The notes beneath the pieces were generated by a model. The model worked only from the letters and a program-made list of their open reading frames with translations, made no database searches and was not told where the DNA came from. The position numbers and the translations under genes are program-made. From Scybalousia_A sp045221575 (GTDB lineage: Bacteria; Bacteroidota; Bacteroidia; Bacteroidales; P3), in contig JBGUWU010000001.1 in the NCBI GenBank assembly GCA_045221575.1, positions 1-14,302 of the forward strand: 14,302 nt of DNA, read 5' to 3'. Within the stretch, counting starts at the first letter, position 1. Every line of letters starts with the position of its first letter. Positions 8,019 to 14,302 of the stretch are shown here, one piece after another.

Positions 8019-9338
8019 ATGGCAAGAAAACGTACAGCTAATGAACTTTTAAGAAGATACCTAACATTTATCATTGCTTTGTTTATTATGGCTTTTGGTC
8101 GTGCATTAACGATTAGAGCAAATCTTGGTTCTTCTCCTTCTACTTGCCCTCCATACGTGTTTAGTCTTATCCCTAATTCTCCATTTACTATTGGTGAATA
8201 TGCGATGATGATGCACGCACTTCTCACCCTTATTCAATATCTCTTACTTAGAAAAGATTTTCAGAAAATTCAAATTCTTCAAGTCTTGGTTGGCGTTGCT
8301 TTTGGTTGGTTTATTGATATTGCAATGCAACTCACTCAAATGATTTGTCCAACTGTGGAATGGCTGAAGTTTGTTGTGTTGTTTATAGGCTGTATCTTAA
8401 TTGCTGTAGGTGTAGTAATAGAAGTAAAATGTGATGTTTTGATTTTGGCTGTTGAAGGTTTGGCTCTTGCTATAACAAAAAAGATAAAAGGCAACTTCTC
8501 TCGTGTAAAAATATGGACTGATGTTGCTTTTGTTGTTATTTCTGTAGTGGTGATGTATGTTGTTTTTGGAGAATGGAATTGGCAAATTGTTGGAGTAGGA
8601 ACTTTAATAGCAATGTTCTTAGTAGGTTTTCTTGTTGGAAGAATTACCCCTTATTTCAAATGGGTTAAACGTCTATTCAGAGATCCAAAGAAAATTGCTG
8701 CAAGATACAAAACATTGGATAAAAAACCTCTTGTTATCACTATCTCTCGACAATATGGAGCAGGCGGAAGAGTTATTGGCGAAAAACTATCTAAACAACT
8801 TGGCATTAAGCTTGTAGATGATGAAATAATAGATATAACGGCTGAAGTCTTAGGTTATGATGAAGAATATATTCGTCAAACAGAACAAAGTCTAACAAGT
8901 TATCAGATGTTGCAAAAGATGTTTACTTTCAACACCGTACCAAAATCATTTAGATTTTCTTCTGATGATGAGATCTTCCGTTCACAAAAGAAGATTATAA
9001 AACGTTTGGCAGAAAAAGAATCTTGTATAATCATTGGCCGTTGTGCCAACTGGGTTCTTAGACATAGAGAAAACTGTATAAAGATATTTGTTTATTCTTC
9101 TTTAGACCGTGCTATTAAAAGAATTGCAAAGGCAAGCGGACACGAAGAAAGTTCTCTTGCTCAAAAGATTCAAAGAGTTAATAAGGCTCGTGCTAATCAC
9201 TATAAACAATATACTTCTCACAATTGGGAAGAATCTTCTCAATATGATCTTATGATAAACACGACAAACATTTCAACAGATGAAGCTGTTAAAGCTATAA
9301 TTGATTTTATAGATAATAGAAAACAGAATAAAAAATAA
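8019..9338 (+). CDS. Fusion of a YczE/DUF6198-like membrane domain with a cytidylate-kinase-like domain
   Basis: A 439-aa protein starting MARKRTANELL. The frame extends upstream to a TTG at 7995, but that lies inside the promoter. Residues 13-210 form a polytopic membrane domain with about five hydrophobic segments (about 14-31, 60-78, 85-105, 115-135 and 165-207). It carries the AFGRALTIRANLGSSP signature (residues 25-40) typical of the YczE/YitT-like group, for which DUF6198 is a related label. A basic linker (211-236) leads to a cytosolic nucleotide-kinase domain (237-439). Its P-loop is SRQYGAGGRVIGEKL (243-257), with CIIIGRCANWVLR (336-348) and an arginine-rich lid RAIKRIA (364-370). 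This matches the cytidylate-kinase-like family, not the housekeeping Cmk, whose P-loop is GPSGSGKGT-like. The substrate is unknown. Membrane-coupled phosphorylation or transport-linked trapping are inferences. It converges on the rfaE1-type gene with a 36-bp gap that holds a hairpin. Confidence 0.85.
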   Translation: MARKRTANELLRRYLTFIIALFIMAFGRALTIRANLGSSPSTCPPYVFSLIPNSPFTIGEYAMMMHALLTLIQYLLLRKDFQKIQILQVLVGVAFGWFIDIAMQLTQMICPTVEWLKFVVLFIGCILIAVGVVIEVKCDVLILAVEGLALAITKKIKGNFSRVKIWTDVAFVVISVVVMYVVFGEWNWQIVGVGTLIAMFLVGFLVGRITPYFKWVKRLFRDPKKIAARYKTLDKKPLVITISRQYGAGGRVIGEKLSKQLGIKLVDDEIIDITAEVLGYDEEYIRQTEQSLTSYQMLQKMFTFNTVPKSFRFSSDDEIFRSQKKIIKRLAEKESCIIIGRCANWVLRHRENCIKIFVYSSLDRAIKRIAKASGHEESSLAQKIQRVNKARANHYKQYTSHNWEESSQYDLMINTTNISTDEAVKAIIDFIDNRKQNKK

Positions 9339-9379
9339 CCTTTCTTCACTACATAAACAAGTAGCGAAGAAGAGTTATT
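9330..9379 (-). terminator. Terminator hairpin overlapping both convergent stop codons
   Basis: Inverted arms 9334-9352 and 9361-9379 enclose an 8-nt loop. The minus-strand transcript forms a 19-bp stem with one mismatch and two G-T wobbles, followed by a T-run (plus-strand A-run 9330-9335), so it should stop the ansA-rfaE1 transcript. Read on the plus strand, the same stem has two mismatches and a poor U-tract. It is therefore a weaker terminator for the fusion gene. The stop codons of both genes (9336-9338 and 9375-9377) are inside the stem. Confidence 0.75.
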
Positions 9380-10370
9380 CTAAGGCTAAAAGTTCTCTGT
9401 ATAGTTTATCTTTATTTATAGGAACAACGCCAACCTCCTCACAAACCAAACCTCCTGCAAGATTACTTATCTTTGCTATTTCTTTAGGTTCTATATTAAG
9501 TGCTAAACAAAGACTTGCAAGGCTTATAACCGTATCTCCCGCTCCAGAAACATCGGCTATCTTTCTAACATTGGCAGGCAACAACACAACATTGGCTTGC
9601 TTTGAAGAATAATCTGCAAAAAAGACTCCATATTCACTAAGTGTTATAAACACTTTCTCTATTCTTTGTTTGTCTTTCAACAGTAGAGCTGCATTTTCAA
9701 GGTTTTCTTTTGTAGGCGTTTCAAACTCTATCTTCAAGCCCTCTTTTAATTCCTTTAAATTCGGCTTAAACATAGTTACATTCTTGTATAATGAAAAGTT
9801 TCTATGCTTTGGATCTACTGTAATAGGAATATTATTTTTCTTTGCCTTAGTAGTTGTTGTTGTAATTACTCGTTCTGTTATCACTCCTTTATCATAGTCT
9901 TGGAAGATAACAACATCTATTTTTGTTTTTGAGAAAAGATTATCTATTTTATTCAAAAAATTTTTCTCCTCTTGGTCGTTAAGTGGTTCTATGCTTTCAT
10001 TGTCTATTCTAAGCATCTGAGCGTTGTTACCAATTATACGAGTTTTGGTTGTTGTAGGCCTATGTTTAGATTGAAGGATATATTCAGTAGTCATTCCTTC
10101 TTGTTGCATCAGATGTAGAAGATTTTCTCCATTGCTATCTTCTCCTATAACAGAACAAAGAATAGGGTTTGCTCCCATAGCCTTTAGATTTAAAGCCACA
10201 TTACCTGCTCCTCCTAATCTGTTTTCTATCTTTGTTACTGCACAGATAGGCACTGGTGCTTCAGGAGATATTCTTTCAACTTTTCCCCATTGATAAGAAT
10301 CCACCATAATATCACCAATAACTACAACATTTAGGTTATTAAATCTCTGAAAAATATCTTTATAGTCCAT
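9375..10370 (-). CDS. rfaE1: PfkB-family kinase, D-glycero-D-manno-heptose-7-phosphate kinase type (RfaE domain I only)
   Basis: A 331-aa ribokinase-fold sugar kinase, expected to phosphorylate heptose 7-phosphate at C1 in ADP-heptose synthesis for envelope glycans. The family hallmarks are present: GDIMVDSY (residues 19-26), the RISPEAPVP signature of HldE/RfaE kinases just after it, the LGGAGNVALN substrate loop, and the C-terminal PfkB signature DVSGAGDTV with the catalytic Asp. In many proteobacteria a cytidylyltransferase domain follows as HldE. Here the protein ends after the kinase domain, so the nucleotidyltransferase must be encoded elsewhere. The gene follows ansA by 13 bp. AAGGA lies about 10 nt before its ATG, which supports this start. 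The substrate is a family-level inference, and a related ADP-sugar precursor is possible. Confidence 0.83.
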   Translation of the reverse strand: MDYKDIFQRFNNLNVVVIGDIMVDSYQWGKVERISPEAPVPICAVTKIENRLGGAGNVALNLKAMGANPILCSVIGEDSNGENLLHLMQQEGMTTEYILQSKHRPTTTKTRIIGNNAQMLRIDNESIEPLNDQEEKNFLNKIDNLFSKTKIDVVIFQDYDKGVITERVITTTTTKAKKNNIPITVDPKHRNFSLYKNVTMFKPNLKELKEGLKIEFETPTKENLENAALLLKDKQRIEKVFITLSEYGVFFADYSSKQANVVLLPANVRKIADVSGAGDTVISLASLCLALNIEPKEIAKISNLAGGLVCEEVGVVPINKDKLYRELLALE

Positions 10371-10383
10371 AAGTTAGTTCCTT

Positions 10384-11394
10384 TTACAATGTTATCTCTC
10401 CTCTAAGATTGCTTTCTAATAATTGTCTTTGTAGAGTTCTGTCTTCATAATTACCTAAGACAAACATCATCTTAGTAAGAGCTGCCTCTGTTGTTATATC
10501 TTTTCCACTTATTATACCCATTTCTTTTAATGTATAACTTGCTTCATAATGTCCCATCTCAACACTTCCTGCCTTACACTGAGTAACGTTGAGTATTCTT
10601 ACTCCTTTGTTCGCTATCTTCTCTATAGCGGAGAGAAACTTTTTATTTGTAGGAGCGTTACCAGAACCGTATGTCTCCAATATCATTCCTTCTAAATTAT
10701 TTATCTTACTTATTACCTCAAAATATTCTTCATTGATGGCAGGGTGTATCTTTGCTATTATCACATTGGTAGATAGTTTATCATAAACCTTAAAAGCTTG
10801 TGTTGGTTGAGGAAGAATAAGATGTTTTTTGTAAGATATATTTATTCCCACCTTTGCTAATGAAGGGAGATTGCCAGAATAAAAAGCTTCAAAATATTCT
10901 GCATTTATCTTTGTTGTACGATTACCTCTGAAAAGTTTATTATCAAAAAAGATACAAACCTCAGGTATTTTCACCTCATTATTAGCTGCTATCTCAATAG
11001 AAGAAATAATATTATCTCTACCATCTGTACGAATCATACCCAAAGGTAGTTGCGAACCCGTAATGATAACAGGCTTAGAAAGGTTTTCTAAAAGAAAACT
11101 AAGAGCAGAAGCAGTGTAAGACATAGTATCTGTTCCGTGAAGTATCACAAAACCATCATAGTTCTCATATTCTTGCTTGATATAGGCAGAAAGTTTAAGC
11201 CAAACCATAGCATTCATATCTGAAGAATCTATTATTGGATTAAACTGAAAAGTATCTATATTACAATCCAACTTGTGTAGAACAGGAAGAACCTCATATA
11301 TTTTCTTCATATCAAAAGGACGTAAAGCACCTGTTTTGTCATCTTTTACCATTCCTATTGTTCCACCGGTATAAATAAGAAGAATATTTTTCAT
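10384..11394 (-). CDS. ansA: Type I (cytoplasmic) L-asparaginase
   Basis: A 336-aa enzyme that hydrolyses L-asparagine to aspartate and ammonia. It has no signal peptide, which fits the cytoplasmic type I form, and the usual length for the family. The first active-site motif is IYTGGTIGM (nucleophile Thr12). The second is ILHGTDTM (Thr88, Asp89), and the catalytic lysine is in RGNRTTK (Lys162). The ITGSQLPLGMIRTDGRDN stretch (111-128) and LETYGSGNAP match the E. coli AnsA type. It is the first gene of an operon with the RfaE1-type kinase, behind its own promoter with a leader of about 17-20 nt and no clear Shine-Dalgarno. Nothing suggests truncation. The two enzymes have no obvious metabolic link. 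Confidence 0.95.
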   Translation of the reverse strand: MKNILLIYTGGTIGMVKDDKTGALRPFDMKKIYEVLPVLHKLDCNIDTFQFNPIIDSSDMNAMVWLKLSAYIKQEYENYDGFVILHGTDTMSYTASALSFLLENLSKPVIITGSQLPLGMIRTDGRDNIISSIEIAANNEVKIPEVCIFFDNKLFRGNRTTKINAEYFEAFYSGNLPSLAKVGINISYKKHLILPQPTQAFKVYDKLSTNVIIAKIHPAINEEYFEVISKINNLEGMILETYGSGNAPTNKKFLSAIEKIANKGVRILNVTQCKAGSVEMGHYEASYTLKEMGIISGKDITTEAALTKMMFVLGNYEDRTLQRQLLESNLRGEITL

Positions 11395-11417
11395 AGTTAG
11401 ATATAAATTATTTTTTG

Positions 11418-11425
11418 CAAAAGTA
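11418..11425 (-). promoter_or_regulatory. -7 element of the ansA-rfaE1 operon
   Basis: The minus strand reads TACTTTTG within TTGTACTTTTGC. No good -33 TTTG is seen 18-21 bp upstream. The predicted start near 11411 leaves a short leader. It is divergent from the MBOAT promoter about 160 bp away. The gap between the two genes (11395-11642) shows no credible gene. Confidence 0.6.
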
Positions 11426-11581
11426 CAATTATTTTATCTAAACACAGTATTTTTTGTAATATTTCTTCGTTTTCAAGTATCAACTTATTCTTTATTTTTA
11501 TTAGAACTAAGTCTTGATAAAAAAACATCAACTCTTTTGCATAAAAACAAGGCATTTTTTTTATGAAATGAAAAATATTTG

Positions 11582-11589
11582 TACTTTTG
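11582..11589 (+). promoter_or_regulatory. -7 element of the MBOAT-SGNH operon
   Basis: TACTTTTG within TTTGTACTTTTGC matches the consensus, and a T-run at 11555-11562 takes the -33 position. The predicted start is near 11596, giving a leader of about 47 nt before the ATG at 11643. The leader is purine-rich near the start codon without a strong Shine-Dalgarno. Confidence 0.6.
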
Positions 11590-11642
11590 CAGTTCATATT
11601 GTAACACAACACCAACTTAAGATAAAAGAATAAATAAAGACT

Positions 11643-13025
11643 ATGTTATTCAACACTATAGATTTCATACTGTTTTTCCCAATAGTAACATTGCTATACT
11701 ATTTGATACCACACAATTGGCGGTGGCTTATGTTACTTATTGCAAGTTGCGTGTTCTATATGTGGTTTATTCCTAAGTATATCCTAATCTTGTTAGTAAC
11801 TATTGTTATAGACTTTTCTGCAGGTTTGTTGATGGAATGGTGGAAAGAAAAACCTAAGAGGCGACGTCTGTGTTTAATAGTCAGTGTTGTATCAACTTGT
11901 ATGGTGCTTTTTATCTTTAAGTATCTGAACTTTTGTAGCGAAAACCTTGTAGCATTAGCACAAAAACTCGGATTAAACCACCCTTCTCATGTGTTAAATA
12001 TAGCATTACCTATTGGACTGTCTTTCCATACGTTTCAAAGTTTAAGTTATGTTATTGAGGTTTATCGTGGTAACCAAAAAGCAGAACGTCATTTTGGTTA
12101 CTATGCACTATATGTTATGTTCTATCCTCAGTTGGTTACAGGACCTATAGAAAGACCTAATAACCTTTTATGTCAATTACACGAAAAACACACACTTCAA
12201 TATAGCAACATTGCTAAAGGATTAAGACTAATATTGTTTGGTTTGTTTTTAAAGATGGTAGTGGCTGACAACTTAGGTACTATGGTTGATAAAGTATATG
12301 AGGCTCCACAAAATTTTGGTCGCTTAGATATTTTATTATCTATGGTGCTTTACTCTTTTCAAATCTATGGCGACTTCTTTGGTTACTCCAGCATAGCCCT
12401 TGGTTGTGCTTTGGTTATGGGTATATCTCTAATAGACAACTTCCGCGCACCATATCTCAGCGGAAGTATTAAGGAGTTTTGGAGACGTTGGCATATCTCA
12501 TTATCATCATGGTTTCGCGACTACCTTTATATTCCTCTTGGCGGAAATCGTGTTTCCTTGCCTCGCTGGATGATTAATACAATGATTGTTTTTATTGTCT
12601 GTGGTATATGGCACGGAGCCAACTGGACATTTATGCTTTGGGGTGCAGCATACGGAGTATTGCTTATTATAGAAAAGATAATCACTGATAGGATTGGTAA
12701 GAAAATATCGCTACATATAACAACATTCATCATCGTTACACTGCTATGGAGCATTTTCCGAGCTCCAACATTTAGTGCTTTGTCTGATTTATATTCTGCT
12801 TTATTCTATGGTGGTGGCAGTGAACATCTGTCTGCTGATGTATCTGTATGGATTGCATTAGCTATGTTTATTGCACTTGACATTGTTTTGCGTAATACCC
12901 GCTTCGATACTTGGTGTGAACGTATTAGCACACCGTTACGATGGTGTATATATGCTATTATGATTTTTGCTATCATAGTTTTTTCTTCTGTAGAGCAATA
13001 TCCATTCATCTATTTCCAATTCTAA
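11643..13025 (+). CDS. MBOAT-family O-acyltransferase (AlgI/DltB-like)
   Basis: A 460-aa polytopic membrane protein of the membrane-bound O-acyltransferase family. It is expected to pass acyl groups, often acetyl, across the inner membrane onto an extracytoplasmic glycan or polymer. The N-terminus MLFNTIDFILFFPIV is the typical AlgI-like start. FYPQLVTGPIERP (160-172), EFWRRWHISLSSWFRDYLYI (278-297, His284) and GIWHGANWTF (321-330, probable catalytic His324) are the core family motifs, and many hydrophobic segments fill the rest. Its length is normal for the family. The stop is only 4 bp before the next start, so the two genes are almost surely co-transcribed and translationally coupled. The polymer target is unknown. 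No alginate or teichoic-acid gene is nearby to name it. Confidence 0.93.
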   Translation: MLFNTIDFILFFPIVTLLYYLIPHNWRWLMLLIASCVFYMWFIPKYILILLVTIVIDFSAGLLMEWWKEKPKRRRLCLIVSVVSTCMVLFIFKYLNFCSENLVALAQKLGLNHPSHVLNIALPIGLSFHTFQSLSYVIEVYRGNQKAERHFGYYALYVMFYPQLVTGPIERPNNLLCQLHEKHTLQYSNIAKGLRLILFGLFLKMVVADNLGTMVDKVYEAPQNFGRLDILLSMVLYSFQIYGDFFGYSSIALGCALVMGISLIDNFRAPYLSGSIKEFWRRWHISLSSWFRDYLYIPLGGNRVSLPRWMINTMIVFIVCGIWHGANWTFMLWGAAYGVLLIIEKIITDRIGKKISLHITTFIIVTLLWSIFRAPTFSALSDLYSALFYGGGSEHLSADVSVWIALAMFIALDIVLRNTRFDTWCERISTPLRWCIYAIMIFAIIVFSSVEQYPFIYFQF

Positions 13026-13029
13026 TGAT

Positions 13030-14046
13030 ATGAAAACAACGTTGATAAAAATATCGCTCAAATTTTTATTACTCTTTATCGTGTTGGCAATGCTCAATGT
13101 GATTTATCGCTATACCTTTTATCCGAAAGACTTGTCAGAGAACTGTACTCTTATGGATCGTTCTCTAAAACCTGTGAAAGAAAATGCAGACATAGCTTAT
13201 CTTGGAGAATCTTCAAATCACGCCGTAGCAGAAGACGAGGAGGATAAACGCTTTATAAGCGATATGTTACAGGATTTGTTACCTAATCATCGTGTCTGCA
13301 ATATGGATAAGGACGCTTGTCATGCAGGAATATATTATGATATAATTCGCAACATTCCAACCAAAGCTCCAATAAGTACAGTAGTTGTTACCGTAAATAT
13401 TCGCTCTTTCAGTACCGAATGGATTTATTCGGATTTGGAAGTTCCATTGCAAAAAGAACAAGTCTTTATGCAACAAGCTCCAACATTATATAAACGTATG
13501 TTATTATCTTTTAAAGGTTATGCTCACTGGAGCGAGAAAGAAAGAAAAAAGAAAGTTAGAAAAGGATTATCGCATCAATCATTTGACTCTGTTAAAGGTG
13601 TCCCTTATCACACTGCTTCAGAATGGGACAAAGCTGTATGCGATAGTCTTACTGCTATTGGTGCTGATGATTTGACTATATCAATGGCAACTCATTATGT
13701 CAAAGCCTTTGCCTGTAAGATAGATAATAAAAATCCTCGCATACATGATTTAGATAATATAGTTAAATTATGCAAAAAACGTGGCTGGCATCTTGTTTTT
13801 CTCATTCTACCTGACAATGAAGACCAGATGAAAGAAATGGTTGGTCCAGGTCTTGTTGAACTTGTGCGACGTAATGGAACATTTATAGAACAACGATATA
13901 AACCTTTAGGGGTATCTATAGTTAATTGCCAAGGCATAGTACGTGATGCAAACTTCCGCGATAGAGATTTTCCTACTGAACATTACCGTCAAGCAGGTCG
14001 TTGGGCTATTGCCTCTGCTCTTTATTCAGTGATAAAAAATTTCTGA
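13030..14046 (+). CDS. SGNH-like single-pass membrane protein, probable partner of the MBOAT acyltransferase
   Basis: A 338-aa protein with an N-terminal membrane anchor (about residues 9-28) and a large, probably periplasmic domain. Spaced motifs resemble the SGNH hydrolase fold: block I YLGESSNH (probable Ser61), block II DACHAG (Gly100), block III TVNIRS (Asn123), and block V DFPTEHYRQAGR (Asp313 and His318). The block I Asp is replaced by Glu60, so catalysis needs testing. A Lys/Arg-rich stretch (167-178) lies in the middle. SGNH-type proteins (AlgJ/X, DltD) commonly pair with MBOAT proteins and finish acyl transfer on the periplasmic side. The 4-bp gap to the MBOAT gene supports the same role here. 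I recognise no named family. No strong terminator is seen after the stop. The 144 bp to the next unit hold only a weak hairpin. Confidence 0.78.
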   Translation: MKTTLIKISLKFLLLFIVLAMLNVIYRYTFYPKDLSENCTLMDRSLKPVKENADIAYLGESSNHAVAEDEEDKRFISDMLQDLLPNHRVCNMDKDACHAGIYYDIIRNIPTKAPISTVVVTVNIRSFSTEWIYSDLEVPLQKEQVFMQQAPTLYKRMLLSFKGYAHWSEKERKKKVRKGLSHQSFDSVKGVPYHTASEWDKAVCDSLTAIGADDLTISMATHYVKAFACKIDNKNPRIHDLDNIVKLCKKRGWHLVFLILPDNEDQMKEMVGPGLVELVRRNGTFIEQRYKPLGVSIVNCQGIVRDANFRDRDFPTEHYRQAGRWAIASALYSVIKNF

Positions 14047-14191
14047 AAATAAATATTAAACAATCTATAGGAAATAAGTATCCACAAGAGTGTGTTTTAT
14101 TTTACAAACACAAAAGAACTCACTTTTGATCAATAAGACATTTTTTAATATTATCAATATTTCAACAACACTAAACTAATCGTTTATATAC

Positions 14192-14230
14192 AAAAAAAAG
14201 AGAAGACAACAAAACAGTTATCTTCTCTTT
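14192..14230 (-). terminator. Rho-independent terminator of the rRNA operon
   Basis: On the minus strand AAAGAGAAGATAAC pairs with GTTGTCTTCTCTTT, a 14-bp stem with one wobble and a 6-nt loop. A T-run of eight follows (plus-strand A-run 14192-14199). It begins about 7 nt beyond the 5S rRNA 3' end. On the plus strand the stem has one C-A mismatch and a weaker U-tail, and it may partly block read-through from the SGNH gene. Confidence 0.9.
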
Positions 14231-14236
14231 GTAGTA

Positions 14237-14302
14237 ATTGGCGGCGACCTACTTTTCCACATACTTGTTGCAGTATCATCGGCGATAAAGGGCTTAACTT
14301 CT
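14237..14302 (-). rRNA. rrf: 5S ribosomal RNA, 3' part (cut by right window edge)
   Basis: The reverse complement contains the 5S rRNA signatures GAAGTTAAGC, CGCCGATGATACTGC and AAAGTAGGTCGCCGCC, in the right order and spacing. About 66 nt of an expected 110 or so are present. The remaining 5' part lies beyond 14302, probably followed upstream by 23S and 16S rRNA on the same strand. The exact 3' end is uncertain by about 2-3 nt and was placed at the end of the expected terminal helix (CCAAT). Confidence 0.92.

Noticed and set aside
7922..8227. 101-aa minus-strand open frame across the divergent promoter region
   Set aside because: It overlaps the start of the fusion gene on the opposite strand and both promoters, has no family resemblance, and its upstream part is the antisense of the YczE-like signature.
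8727..9338. Calling the kinase half the housekeeping cytidylate kinase (cmk)
   Set aside because: The P-loop is SRQYGAGGR, the cytidylate-kinase-like family pattern, and lacks the GPSGSGKGT-type loop of Cmk.
11397..11615. 72-aa minus-strand open frame upstream of ansA
   Set aside because: It spans the two divergent promoters, is low in complexity (Ile/Lys/Leu-rich) as expected for A+T-rich noncoding DNA, and has no ribosome-binding site or recognisable motif.
12527..13009. Minus-strand open frames within the MBOAT gene
   Set aside because: They are antisense to the conserved MBOAT motifs and the C-terminal membrane segments, with no supporting start signals.
14091..14112. Hairpin TGTGTTT/AAACACA as terminator of the SGNH gene
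   Set aside because: The stem is only 7 bp, A+T-rich, and is followed by A-rich rather than T-rich sequence on the plus strand, so it is too weak to call.

Overview
The window looks like chromosomal DNA from a member of the Bacteroidota, most likely Bacteroidales. The DNA is A+T-rich, and nearly every transcription unit has a TAnnTTTG -7 element typical of the phylum. There is a gingipain-family (C25) protease with a type IX secretion (T9SS) C-terminal sorting domain. Signal peptides end in A|Q, one lipoprotein has an acidic stretch right after its lipid-anchor Cys, and a DUF5723-type outer-membrane protein is present. I cannot name the species.

Layout, left to right. Positions 1-336 (-) hold the N-terminal part of a Hanks-type Ser/Thr protein kinase that runs off the left edge. 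Positions 425-4276 (-) encode a 1283-aa secreted C25 cysteine protease. Its order is signal peptide, propeptide, catalytic domain, Ig-like domains, jelly-roll adhesin-like domain, two Cys/Trp repeats and a T9SS sorting domain. Positions 4277-4720 are noncoding. They hold the protease promoter, a 21-bp tandem repeat with four full copies, and a strong terminator for the next unit. That unit (7862 down to 4721, -) is a two-gene operon: a probable surface lipoprotein followed by a DUF5723-like outer-membrane protein. A divergent promoter region (7863-8018) separates it from 8019-9338 (+), a fusion of a YczE/DUF6198-type membrane domain with a cytidylate-kinase-like domain.

Next is the operon ansA-rfaE1 (11394 down to 9375, -), encoding type I L-asparaginase and a heptose-7-phosphate kinase-type PfkB enzyme. 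It converges with the fusion gene at a terminator hairpin that overlaps both stop codons. A second divergent promoter region (11395-11642) leads to an operon of an MBOAT O-acyltransferase (11643-13025, +) and an SGNH-like single-pass membrane protein (13030-14046, +), probably a surface-polymer O-acylation pair. The right edge holds the 3' part of a 5S rRNA (14237-14302, -) and the rRNA operon terminator.

Most of the window concerns the cell envelope: a secreted protease, an outer-membrane lipoprotein/barrel pair, polymer acylation, and probably heptose metabolism. The best candidates for under-described biology are the membrane-domain/nucleotide-kinase fusion, the lipoprotein-DUF5723 pair, the MBOAT-SGNH pair and the 21-bp repeat upstream of the protease. 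I found no CRISPR array, transposase, phage gene or tRNA, and nothing that by itself proves a new defence or mobile system.
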